NCBI GenBank assembly: GCA_018882825.1
Contig: VERC01000058.1
Span: 1 to 10,511 of the forward strand
From: Acidimicrobiia bacterium
GTDB lineage: Bacteria; Actinomycetota; Acidimicrobiia; Acidimicrobiales; Acidimicrobilacustridaceae
DNA: 10,511 bases
Direction of reading: 5' to 3'
Numbering within the stretch: position 1 is the first letter of the stretch; the number at the start of each line of letters is the position of its first letter. The notes beneath the pieces were generated by a model, which was not told where the DNA came from, ran no database searches, and saw only the letters and a program-made list of their open reading frames with translations. Of this stretch, positions 1-6,499 are shown in pieces. The translations under genes and the position numbers were made by a program.

Positions 1-1
1 G

Positions 2-370
2 GCCACGGTCGAGTTCGCCCTCGTCCTCCCCCTCGTGGTCCTGCCCCTCCTGCTCGTCGCCCAGGTCGGACTCGTCGTGCGGGAGCAGATCCTGCTGACT
101 CATGCCGCCCGGGAGGCCGCTCGGGCGGCCTCGGTGACCGATGGAGATCGGGTCTCGGCGGCCCGTCGGGCCGCGCTGCGATCGGGCCCGCTCTCCGCCG
201 ATCGGCTCACCGAGGAGGTGCTCGTCTCCGATGGTGGTGGTTCGGTTCGCGTGTCGCTGCGCTATCGCAGTCACACCGATCTGCCGCTGGTGGGGATGCT
301 CGTACCCGATCCCGCACTGGGATCGGTGGCGGTCATGCGACTCGAGTCAACGATCGAGGACACCCCGTAG
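2..370 (+). CDS. TadE-like pilus assembly / secretion protein, 5'-truncated by the window edge
   Basis: The frame is open from the first complete codon and ends at TAG 368-370, giving 122 visible residues; the true start lies left of the window. The first visible residues read ATVEFALVLPLVVLPLL, the hallmark of TadE/TadF-like proteins. In that family a Glu sits in a short motif just before one N-terminal transmembrane helix, resembling a type IV pilin prepilin-peptidase site. The helix is followed by THAAREAARAAS, also typical, and then by an exported domain of about 80 residues ending in ESTIEDTP. Such minor pseudopilins take part in Tad/Flp pilus assembly at the membrane. No other tad gene is visible, so the rest of the cluster, if present, is to the left. 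The 3' end overlaps the convergent helicase gene by 24 bp. TadE versus TadF cannot be separated from this fragment. Confidence 0.82.
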   Translation, partial: ATVEFALVLPLVVLPLLLVAQVGLVVREQILLTHAAREAARAASVTDGDRVSAARRAALRSGPLSADRLTEEVLVSDGGGSVRVSLRYRSHTDLPLVGMLVPDPALGSVAVMRLESTIEDTP

Positions 371-2644
371 CAACTCGATCGCCGCATGTTTGTCGAGCGG
401 TTCGTTGCCGTTCCCGCATTTCGGCGACTGCACGCATGACGGGCAGCCGTCACTGCACTCGCATCCGGCGACGACATCGAGAGTGGTGGGCAGGTGTCGC
501 TCGGCGGCGCCGAATCCGAGTTCGGCGATGCCCATGCCTCCGGGGACCGCATCGTGGATCACGATCGTCGGCGCCGCCGTCTCGTCGAGCCACGGGGTCG
601 ACACGCCGCCGACATCCCACCGATCGCAGATGGTGAACAACGGCAGGATCCCGATCCCGGCGTGCTCGATCGCATGGAGCGCCCCCGGCAGTTCCGCCGG
701 TCCCACTCCGGCCAGTGACGCCGTTGCGTCGTCGATCACGTACCAGAACCCCCGCGTCTCCAGACGGGCGGGCGGGAGGTCGAGGTCGTGCACTCCGAGC
801 TGTTCGCGCGTGCGCAGGTCGAAACGTCGGTAGCCGATCACCTGCGTCTCGACGCGCACTGCGCCGAGCCCCACTTCGGCTCGACCCAATTGCCTGGTGG
901 CGTCGATCGACAGGATGGCGATGTCGGTCACCGCTCGCACCTGGGTGTACTCGTCGCCGGGGTCGATCTCGACGATCGCCACGCGTTGGTCCAGGTCGAG
1001 GTCGAGCACCCGGTGAGCCACCCCCTGATGGAGGTAGATGGCTCCCGGGTGCACCTGTCGGACCGCCCGTGAGCCGTCGACCGTGCCGATGAGCGTGCCG
1101 TCGGGCAGGGCGATGCGGAACTCGGCTCCGGTGGCACTGCGCAGACCGACTCCGTCGGCCGGTCGGCCTCGTCCGGACCAGACGGCGACCGGTCCCTGTT
1201 CGTCGCGGTCGGGCCGGATCCGGAGGCGATCGGAGAGCACCAACTCGTGCACACCTTCGTCGAGCAGTCCCGGCCACCACCGCTCGTCGGCCTCGGTGAG
1301 CGGGCGTTCGAACGCCGCGCAGGCCAGGTGGGGGAGCAGCACATGGGGGTTGGCCGGGTTGACCACCGCCGGTTCCGGAGGGCGGTCGAACAGTTCGGTC
1401 GGATGGTGCACGAACCATCGGTCCAACTGGTCGTCGCCGGCGATCAGCACCGACACCGATGCCGTCGCCGAACGTCCGGCCCGCCCCGCCTGCTGCCACA
1501 TCGAGGCGATCGTGCCGGGGAAACCGTCGAGTACGCAGGCGTCGAGTCCACCCACGTCGATGCCGAGTTCGAGTGCCGAGGTGGCGATCACCCCCCGCAA
1601 CTCGCCCGAGAACAACTGACCCTCGATCTCGCGCCGCTCGGCGGCGAGGTAGCCGCCTCGATAGGACCGAACCGTCGATGCCAACCGTTTCGGCAACCGT
1701 CGCTGCACATCGGCGGCGATGATCTCCGCCCCCTTCCGACTGCGACTGAACGTGATCGTGCGCAACCCGGCGCGTACCAGCGCGGCGGAGACCTCGGCCG
1801 CATCACGAGCCGACGACACCGAACGCGCCGGGTCGGGATCCCCCTCGGATCCGTCCTCGGTCGCCGACGGATCCCACAGCACGAAGAAGCGCTCGCCGGT
1901 CGGAGAACCGTCATCGACGATGGGTACGACGTCGAGACCGCTCAGTCGGGACGCCATCGCCGCCGGTTCGCCGATCGTGGCCGAGGTGAACACGAACACG
2001 GGGTCCGATCCGTAGTGGGCGCACAGTCGTCGCAACCGGCGCAGCACATGGGCGACGTTGCTGCCGAACATCCCGCGCATCGTGTGCAACTCGTCGACGA
2101 CGACGTAGCGCAGTCGCTTCAGGAACGTTCCCCATCGGGCGTGGGCGGGGAGGATCCCGACGTGCAGCATCTCGGGGTTGGTGAGCAGCACATTGGCGTT
2201 GCGCAGCGACCACGTTCGCTCCTCGAACGACGAGTCACCGTCATGGGTGGTGGCGACCAGGCCGGGCACGGCGAGGGCGCTGATCGATCGCAACTGGTCC
2301 TGCGCGAGGGCCTTGGTCGGGAACAGCAGCAGTGCGGTCGCCGGACGGTCGTCGCAGGCGATCGCCTCGGCGATCGGCAACTGGAAGCACAGCGACTTTC
2401 CCGAGGCCGTTCCGGTGGCGATCGCCACCGAACGACCCTCGCGCACATGGTCGATCGCCTCGGCCTGGTGCGACCACAGACCGGCCGGCGGCACGAGGTG
2501 CGAGATGGCGTCCGGGATCGACCGTCCGGGAGTCGACGTGCGCGCTGCCCGGGCCGGGAGTCGTTCGACGTGCACCACGCGCTCGTCGGTGCACAGTTGA
2601 TCCACGATGGCGGCAACATCCGTCTTCTTCACCGAGCGCGCCAT
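347..2644 (-). CDS. mrfA: DEAD/DEAH-box helicase with C-terminal DUF1998-type zinc-binding domain (MrfA/YprA family)
   Basis: A 765-residue superfamily 2 helicase. Visible motifs in order: the Q-like region LWSHQAEAI (about 56-64), Walker A ATGTASGKS (76-84), motif II DELH (184-187), motif III TSAT (220-223), motif IV around TITFSRSRKGAE (296-307), motif V ATSALELGIDV (354-364) and motif VI QQAGRAGR (384-391). The C-terminus carries a cysteine cluster, C728, C730, C734, C737 and C743, in GCPSCVQSPKCGNGNEPLD, which is diagnostic of MrfA-type helicases. In Bacillus subtilis MrfA is a 3'-5' DNA helicase that works with the nuclease MrfB in mitomycin C damage repair; no mrfB is visible here. The frame stays open upstream to 3010, but that stretch is antisense to the STAS gene. 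ATG 2644 is preferred because a TAnnnT box lies just before it and the family homology begins soon after. ATG 2674 is an alternative. The gene converges on and overlaps the TadE-like gene. Confidence 0.93.
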   Translation of the reverse strand: MARSVKKTDVAAIVDQLCTDERVVHVERLPARAARTSTPGRSIPDAISHLVPPAGLWSHQAEAIDHVREGRSVAIATGTASGKSLCFQLPIAEAIACDDRPATALLLFPTKALAQDQLRSISALAVPGLVATTHDGDSSFEERTWSLRNANVLLTNPEMLHVGILPAHARWGTFLKRLRYVVVDELHTMRGMFGSNVAHVLRRLRRLCAHYGSDPVFVFTSATIGEPAAMASRLSGLDVVPIVDDGSPTGERFFVLWDPSATEDGSEGDPDPARSVSSARDAAEVSAALVRAGLRTITFSRSRKGAEIIAADVQRRLPKRLASTVRSYRGGYLAAERREIEGQLFSGELRGVIATSALELGIDVGGLDACVLDGFPGTIASMWQQAGRAGRSATASVSVLIAGDDQLDRWFVHHPTELFDRPPEPAVVNPANPHVLLPHLACAAFERPLTEADERWWPGLLDEGVHELVLSDRLRIRPDRDEQGPVAVWSGRGRPADGVGLRSATGAEFRIALPDGTLIGTVDGSRAVRQVHPGAIYLHQGVAHRVLDLDLDQRVAIVEIDPGDEYTQVRAVTDIAILSIDATRQLGRAEVGLGAVRVETQVIGYRRFDLRTREQLGVHDLDLPPARLETRGFWYVIDDATASLAGVGPAELPGALHAIEHAGIGILPLFTICDRWDVGGVSTPWLDETAAPTIVIHDAVPGGMGIAELGFGAAERHLPTTLDVVAGCECSDGCPSCVQSPKCGNGNEPLDKHAAIELLRGVLDR

Positions 2645-2651
2645 CGCACGG

Positions 2652-2657
2652 ATCGTA
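2652..2657 (-). promoter_or_regulatory. Candidate -10 element for the helicase gene (leaderless start)
   Basis: On the minus strand the hexamer TACGAT matches the actinobacterial -10 consensus TAnnnT and is separated from ATG 2644 by seven bases. The transcript would therefore begin at or next to the A of the start codon. No purine-rich Shine-Dalgarno is seen before this ATG, which fits leaderless translation. No convincing -35 hexamer was found. Inferred from spacing and consensus only. Confidence 0.45.
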
Positions 2658-2686
2658 CGGTTCGGCAGTGACATCGCGGTGGCCGG

Positions 2687-2692
2687 TAGCCT
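2687..2692 (+). promoter_or_regulatory. Candidate -10 element for the STAS gene (leaderless start)
   Basis: TAGCCT matches TAnnnT and lies six bases before GTG 2699, placing the expected transcription start on the G of the start codon. The bases between (GCCGCC after the T at 2692) contain no Shine-Dalgarno. No clear -35 hexamer was found. It faces the helicase -10 element across 29 bases. Confidence 0.45.
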
Positions 2693-2698
2693 GCCGCC

Positions 2699-3052
2699 GT
2701 GAGTGAACTCGTCGTGACCGGCGCACCCGGTGGTGTCACGGTCGTGACCATCTCGGGCGATGTCGACATGACGTCGGCACCGCAGGTCCGCTCCGAACTG
2801 GTGCGGATCATCGCCTCGGTCGACGATCCACCCCGACTCGTGGTCGACCTGTGTGGTGTGGATCTGCTCGACACGGTGGGTCTGGGCGCCCTCCTCGAGG
2901 GGGTCAAACGCTGTGCGCTGCGGGATGGACGTCTCGTCCTGGCTCGGGCCGAGCCCCAGGTGCGGAGGGAACTCGAACTGACGGGGATGCTCGGCGCACT
3001 CCCCGTGCACGCCGACGTGGAGCGAGCGGTCGCCGATCTCTCTGCGGGATGA
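2699..3052 (+). CDS. STAS-domain protein, anti-sigma-factor-antagonist type (SpoIIAA/RsbV-like)
   Basis: A 117-residue cytoplasmic protein made of one STAS domain. It opens with strand pattern GGVTVVTISGDVDMTSAP (11-28) and has the core VVDLCGVDLLDTVGLGALL at 48-66. In the SpoIIAA/RsbV family this core holds the residue that the anti-sigma kinase phosphorylates, usually Ser in DSxGLG. Here the position is Thr59 (D58-T59-V60-G61-L62-G63). Known family members bind an anti-sigma factor and release sigma when unphosphorylated. No kinase, phosphatase or sigma gene lies beside it, so the partner is unknown and a non-sigma signalling role is possible. GTG 2699 is chosen because the domain begins directly after it and a -10 box fits a leaderless start. 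The gene is divergent from the helicase and lies 146 bp before mrpA on the same strand, so read-through is possible. Confidence 0.88.
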   Translation: MSELVVTGAPGGVTVVTISGDVDMTSAPQVRSELVRIIASVDDPPRLVVDLCGVDLLDTVGLGALLEGVKRCALRDGRLVLARAEPQVRRELELTGMLGALPVHADVERAVADLSAG

Positions 3053-3071
3053 TGGAGCGTCCCCTCGGCGT

Positions 3072-3102
3072 GGATCGGCCCTGTGATACGGAGGACCGAT
3101 TC
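3072..3102 (+). other. Imperfect stem-loop after the STAS gene (possible terminator or outer leader helix)
   Basis: GGATCGG (3072-3078) pairs with CCGATTC (3096-3102) through seven pairs including one G-T wobble. An inner three-pair helix CCT/AGG (3080-3082 with 3092-3094) follows across one mismatch. The structure begins 19 bases after the STAS stop. There is no T-rich tail, so it is a weak terminator candidate; it could instead belong to the mrp leader RNA. Seen by eye, without energy calculation. Confidence 0.3.
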
Positions 3103-3124
3103 CCGAAACACCGGGTTCACACCT

Positions 3125-3166
3125 GACGACTAGACCCTTGGCGGGAGGGGTGCCGCACCCCAGTCG
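3125..3166 (+). promoter_or_regulatory. Candidate structured leader RNA of the mrp operon (three-way junction; possible cation riboswitch)
   Basis: Three nested helices can form at once. P1 is CGACT (3127-3131) with AGTCG (3162-3166). P2 is CCC (3135-3137) with GGG (3143-3145), closing a TTGGC loop. P3 is GGGGTG (3147-3152) with CACCCC (3156-3161), closing a CCG loop. P3 ends directly against the 3' strand of P1, so the two could stack coaxially, while P1 and P2 are joined by AGA and P2 and P3 by a single A. It ends 32 bases before the mrpA start and 19 bases before its Shine-Dalgarno. A compact junction before a Na+/H+ antiporter operon recalls the Na+-I (DUF1646) riboswitch class, which is known to control sodium-related genes. 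I could not confirm the consensus from memory, so the class is a hypothesis. An ordinary structured 5' leader is the alternative. Confidence 0.4.
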
Positions 3167-3185
3167 ACGACCCTGACAACCACGA

Positions 3186-3195
3186 GAGGGAGGGG
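3186..3195 (+). promoter_or_regulatory. Strong Shine-Dalgarno for mrpA
   Basis: GAGGGAGGGG sits three bases before ATG 3199 (the 5' AGGAG-like core is about 8-10 bases away). It fixes the mrpA start and contrasts with the leaderless genes to its left. CCCT at 3171-3174 or CCCC at 3158-3161 could pair with it, which would make it a possible control point. Confidence 0.7.
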
Positions 3196-3198
3196 AAC

Positions 3199-5613
3199 AT
3201 GTTGCTCACAGTCCTCCTCTACCTCGTCGTCGCGATTGTCGTCGCCCTTACCGGTCGAACGTTCGGATCTCGGGTGTTCTGGGTCGCAGCGGTCGGCCCG
3301 CTGTGGACGCTGGGCTACTGCGTGTGGGCTGCGTCGAGACTCGGTGAGGGTGCCCGGATCGAGACGTGGAGTTGGGTGGACCCTCTCGGCCTGACGATCG
3401 GCTTCCGGTTGGACTGGTTCTCGGTTCTCCTCCTGGCCTTGATCGGTTTCATCGGTCTGCTGGTCTTCATCTACTCCGTCCACTACTTCCCGCCCGATCG
3501 GGACATCCGTCGCACGGCCGTGACGCTCACCCTGTTCGCTGGCGCGATGACGGGTCTGGTCACGAGTGACAACCTCTTCCTGCTCTTTCTCTTCTGGGAG
3601 GCGACGTCGATCACGTCGTTCCTGTTGATCGGTTCGAACGACGAGTCGTCGAGAGCGCGTTCGGCGGCCACGCAGGCGCTCCTCGTCACTGGTGCTGGAG
3701 GACTGGCGATGCTCGGTGGCTTCGTCCTGATCGGCGAGGTCGCGGGTACGTACTCGATGAGTGCGATCCTCGCCGCTCCGCCATCCGGTGTCGTCGTCGA
3801 CGTGGCGTTGGTCCTCGTGCTACTCGGTGCACTGACGAAGTCCGCTCAGGTTCCGTTCCATGGGTGGCTACCTGCGGCGATGGCGGCGCCCACGCCCGTC
3901 AGTGCGTATCTCCATTCGGCGACCATGGTGAAGGCCGGGGTCTACCTCGTCGCCCGATTCGCGCCGGCCTTTGCAGTGGACGGGCCATGGCGATGGATCG
4001 TGCTCAGTGCCGGGTCGGCAAGTCTGATCCTCGGTGGCTACCGCGCATTGCGCCAGAACGACCTGAAACTCCTGCTCGCCTACTCGACGATCGGACAACT
4101 CGGTCTGTTGATGATTCTCTTCGGAGTCGGTCTGCCCGAGTTCGCGCTTGCGGGATGCGTGGTACTCATCGCCCATGCCGTGTTCAAGGCAGCACTCTTC
4201 ATGGTCGTGGGGATCATCGATCATCAGCTCCACACCCGTGATGTTCGACGTCTACGCGGCTTGGCGAGCCACTGGCCGATGATGTTCTGGGTGGCACTGC
4301 TGGCCGCCGCCTCGATGGCCGGTCTCCCGCCGCTGCTCGGTTTCGTCGGGAAGGAAGAGGCCTTCGATGCACTCTTGGGACCCGATGCCCCGGCACGGCT
4401 TGCCTTGCTCATCGTGGTCGTATTCGGTTCGGTCCTGACCGTGGCCTACAGCGCGCGGTTCCTTTGGGGTGCGTTCGGCGAGGACGTCGATCGGGTCGAC
4501 GATGCCGTGACGCTCGCCGATGTCCCACGTCCCTCACGGTCCTTCGTCGTGGCGCCCGCAGTGTTGGCCGCGATAGGACTCGTGTTCGGGATGGTCCCCG
4601 GTGTGATGTCGGGACTCGTTGCCGATTCCGTCGCTGCACTCGGACTCGGCGGAACCGAGGTCCACCTCGCCCTCTGGCACGGAGTCAACGCGGCGCTCGG
4701 CCTTTCCTTCGTCGTGGTGATCCTCGGGGCGGGACTTTTCATGGGGCGCCGGACGGTCGAGCGCTTCCAGGCTGCCGTGTCGCGTGGGCCGAGTGCGTCG
4801 GCGGTCCACGACGCTCTCCTCAAGGGAATCGTCGCTCTCGCCGGGAGGGTCACGAGCGTCGTGCAGAGCGGATCACTCCCCGTGTACCTCATGGTCCTGA
4901 TCGTCACGCTGGTGGTGGTCCCTGGACTCCCGCTCGTGCTCGCCGGCACTCTCGGACGGCCGGTCGACTGGATCGATTCCCCGATGCAACCGGTCATCGG
5001 CCTGATCATGGTGGTCAGCGCTATCGCCGCCGCCTTCGTCCAGCGGCGGTTCGCAGCAGTGCTGCTCCTCGGAACGGTCGGCTACGGAATGGCCGCTCTG
5101 TTCATCGTTCAGGGTGCTCCCGACCTTGCGCTCACTCAGATCATGGTGGAAACGCTCGGGGTGGTGGCGTTCGTGCTCGTGCTGCGTCATCTTCCGGAGG
5201 GCTTCACGCCGACGAACTTGCGACCGCGCCGAATCGGCCCGGTGGTGGCCGGCGTTGCTGTGGGACTCTTCGTCTTCTGGTTCGCACTTGCCGCCTCATC
5301 GGTCTCCGGCACACCCACTCCGTCGGCGGATGTGATCTCCGGTGACGTACCCACCCGTGCGTCGGGTGAACGCCTGATCGATCGCTCTCTCGCCGAGGAG
5401 TTCCTCGCTCGTTCGCTTCCGGACGCTCACGGACGAAACGTGGTCAATGTGATCATCGTCGATTTCCGGGCGTTCGACACTCTGGGCGAGATCACCGTTT
5501 TGCTCGTTGCGGCACTGGGTGTCCTTGCCTTGGTGCGGATCGATCGACGCGACCCGTCGGGGGATACTCCCAACTCCACGGAGTCGATCGACCCGGGGGA
5601 GGTGCTGCGATGA
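3199..5613 (+). CDS. mrpA: Na+(K+)/H+ antiporter subunit MrpA (MnhA), with C-terminal MbhD/MbhE-like domains
   Basis: An 804-residue polytopic membrane protein, homologous to complex I subunit NuoL and the largest part of the Mrp antiporter, which exports Na+ (or K+) in exchange for H+. The proton-translocation residues of the family are present: Glu134 in FWEATSIT, Lys214 and His221 in LTKSAQVPFHGWLP, His239 and Lys245 in YLHSATMVKAG, Lys290 in NDLKLLLAYSTIGQLG, and Lys330 in AHAVFKAALF. After the NuoL-like antiporter domain (about 1-515), the C-terminal part carries the MbhD-like DUF4040 stretch (about 600-665, with GAPDLALTQIMVETLG) and the MbhE-like end (about 748-780, VDFRAFDTLGEI). The length is the usual one for group 1 Mrp systems, in which MrpB is a separate gene. 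It starts at ATG 3199 behind a strong Shine-Dalgarno and overlaps mrpB by ATGA. Confidence 0.96.
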   Translation: MLLTVLLYLVVAIVVALTGRTFGSRVFWVAAVGPLWTLGYCVWAASRLGEGARIETWSWVDPLGLTIGFRLDWFSVLLLALIGFIGLLVFIYSVHYFPPDRDIRRTAVTLTLFAGAMTGLVTSDNLFLLFLFWEATSITSFLLIGSNDESSRARSAATQALLVTGAGGLAMLGGFVLIGEVAGTYSMSAILAAPPSGVVVDVALVLVLLGALTKSAQVPFHGWLPAAMAAPTPVSAYLHSATMVKAGVYLVARFAPAFAVDGPWRWIVLSAGSASLILGGYRALRQNDLKLLLAYSTIGQLGLLMILFGVGLPEFALAGCVVLIAHAVFKAALFMVVGIIDHQLHTRDVRRLRGLASHWPMMFWVALLAAASMAGLPPLLGFVGKEEAFDALLGPDAPARLALLIVVVFGSVLTVAYSARFLWGAFGEDVDRVDDAVTLADVPRPSRSFVVAPAVLAAIGLVFGMVPGVMSGLVADSVAALGLGGTEVHLALWHGVNAALGLSFVVVILGAGLFMGRRTVERFQAAVSRGPSASAVHDALLKGIVALAGRVTSVVQSGSLPVYLMVLIVTLVVVPGLPLVLAGTLGRPVDWIDSPMQPVIGLIMVVSAIAAAFVQRRFAAVLLLGTVGYGMAALFIVQGAPDLALTQIMVETLGVVAFVLVLRHLPEGFTPTNLRPRRIGPVVAGVAVGLFVFWFALAASSVSGTPTPSADVISGDVPTRASGERLIDRSLAEEFLARSLPDAHGRNVVNVIIVDFRAFDTLGEITVLLVAALGVLALVRIDRRDPSGDTPNSTESIDPGEVLR

Positions 5614-6095
5614 GTGAGCCCTCCTCGTTCGATCAGACCGACCGTGAGCGGGCGGACACCGAGATGTCGCGTCGATCGATGATCCTCGACGTCGTCGTCC
5701 GTTCCGAGTTCCACGTTCTGCTCGTGGTCTCCGTCTACCTCCTTTTCGCCGGACACAATCAGCCCGGAGGGGGATTCGTCGGCGGACTCGTCGCTGCGTC
5801 GGCGTGCGCATTGCGGATGGCGACGGCCGGGCCCGCCGAACTCCGGCGATCGGTGCGGATCCGGCCGATGATTCTCGTGGGGGGTGGTCTCCTCGTGGCA
5901 TCGGTCGCGGGGCTGGCTGCGCTCTGGGACGGCGGTCAATTGCTGCAGACGAGATACCTCAAGTTCGACTTCCCGGTCATCGGTGAGGCGGCGATGAGTA
6001 CGGCGTTCTTCTTCGATCTCGGTGTCTACCTCCTCGTGCTGGGATCGATGCTCGCGGTTCTCGAGGTCTTCGGAGAACCGGAGGAAGGCCCATGA
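5610..6095 (+). CDS. mrpB: Na+(K+)/H+ antiporter subunit MrpB (MnhB)
   Basis: A 161-residue integral membrane subunit of the Mrp antiporter, with the family signature GHNQPGGGFVGGLV at 48-61 and a late helix STAFFFDLGVYLLVLG at 130-145. About four transmembrane segments are expected (near 36-48, 55-72, 87-106 and 130-152). The first 23 residues (MSEPSSFDQTDRERADTE...) are hydrophilic and acidic, an N-terminal extension before the membrane core that many homologues lack. An internal ATG at Met24 could be the start in other species, but the ATGA overlap with mrpA and the GGGGGAGG ribosome binding site seven bases before ATG 5610 favour the longer form. It is translationally coupled to mrpA and mrpC. 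Confidence 0.94.
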   Translation: MSEPSSFDQTDRERADTEMSRRSMILDVVVRSEFHVLLVVSVYLLFAGHNQPGGGFVGGLVAASACALRMATAGPAELRRSVRIRPMILVGGGLLVASVAGLAALWDGGQLLQTRYLKFDFPVIGEAAMSTAFFFDLGVYLLVLGSMLAVLEVFGEPEEGP

Positions 6096-6499
6096 CCGTC
6101 ATGATCGCGGCGATTGTCGCCGTGCTCTTCGGGACCGGCGTCTACATGATCCTCCAGCGGACGCTGACCAGGATCGTGCTCGGCATGGCATTGCTCTCGC
6201 ATGGAGCGAACCTCCTCCTCCTCGCTGTCGGCGGCGCATCGGGGACCGCTCCGTTCATCGGGGCATTCGGCGTCGATGATCGCGTGACGGACCCGGTGCC
6301 TCAGGCGTTGGCGCTCACGGCGATCGTCATCAGTTTCGCCATGACCGCGTTCCTTCTCGCACTCGCCTTCCGGAGTTGGAGGCTCACTCGGAACGACGAG
6401 GTCGAGGACGATCTCGAGGATCGCCGCATTGCGCGTCTCGCACGGATGGGTCTGCTCGGGGAAGAGGACGAGGGCGACTCCGAGGATACGGATCGATGA
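6092..6499 (+). CDS. mrpC: Na+(K+)/H+ antiporter subunit MrpC (MnhC, NuoK-like)
   Basis: A 135-residue membrane subunit related to complex I NuoK, with three transmembrane helices (about 4-20, 27-47 and 72-95). Family features are GMALLSHGANLLLLA at 31-45 and DPVPQALALTAIVISFAMTA at 67-86. MrpC lies between MrpA and MrpD in the complex. The last 35 residues (from about 101) form a highly charged tail, rich in Glu, Asp and Arg and ending GEEDEGDSEDTDR, which should be cytoplasmic. ATG 6092 has GGAGGAAGG (6080-6088) just upstream and overlaps the mrpB stop by four bases; its own stop overlaps the mrpD start in the same way. Confidence 0.95.
   Translation: MTVMIAAIVAVLFGTGVYMILQRTLTRIVLGMALLSHGANLLLLAVGGASGTAPFIGAFGVDDRVTDPVPQALALTAIVISFAMTAFLLALAFRSWRLTRNDEVEDDLEDRRIARLARMGLLGEEDEGDSEDTDR

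Noticed and set aside
1247..2671. Plus-strand open frame of 474 codons opposite the helicase
   Set aside because: Arg/Gly/His-rich low-complexity translation typical of the antisense of a high-GC gene; the opposite strand carries all helicase motifs.
2645..3010. Upstream extension of the helicase reading frame by 122 codons on the minus strand
   Set aside because: It runs antisense through the STAS gene, its sequence has no family resemblance, and the helicase homology and -10 box fit ATG 2644.
3102..3115. Small hairpin CCCG/CGGG with a six-base loop in the mrp leader
   Set aside because: Four pairs only, overlapping the edge of the 3072-3102 stem; too weak to call on its own.
3053..3198. 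Search for a -35/-10 promoter for mrpA
   Set aside because: Several weak matches (for example TAGACC at 3131) but none with a partner hexamer at suitable spacing; not reported as a feature.
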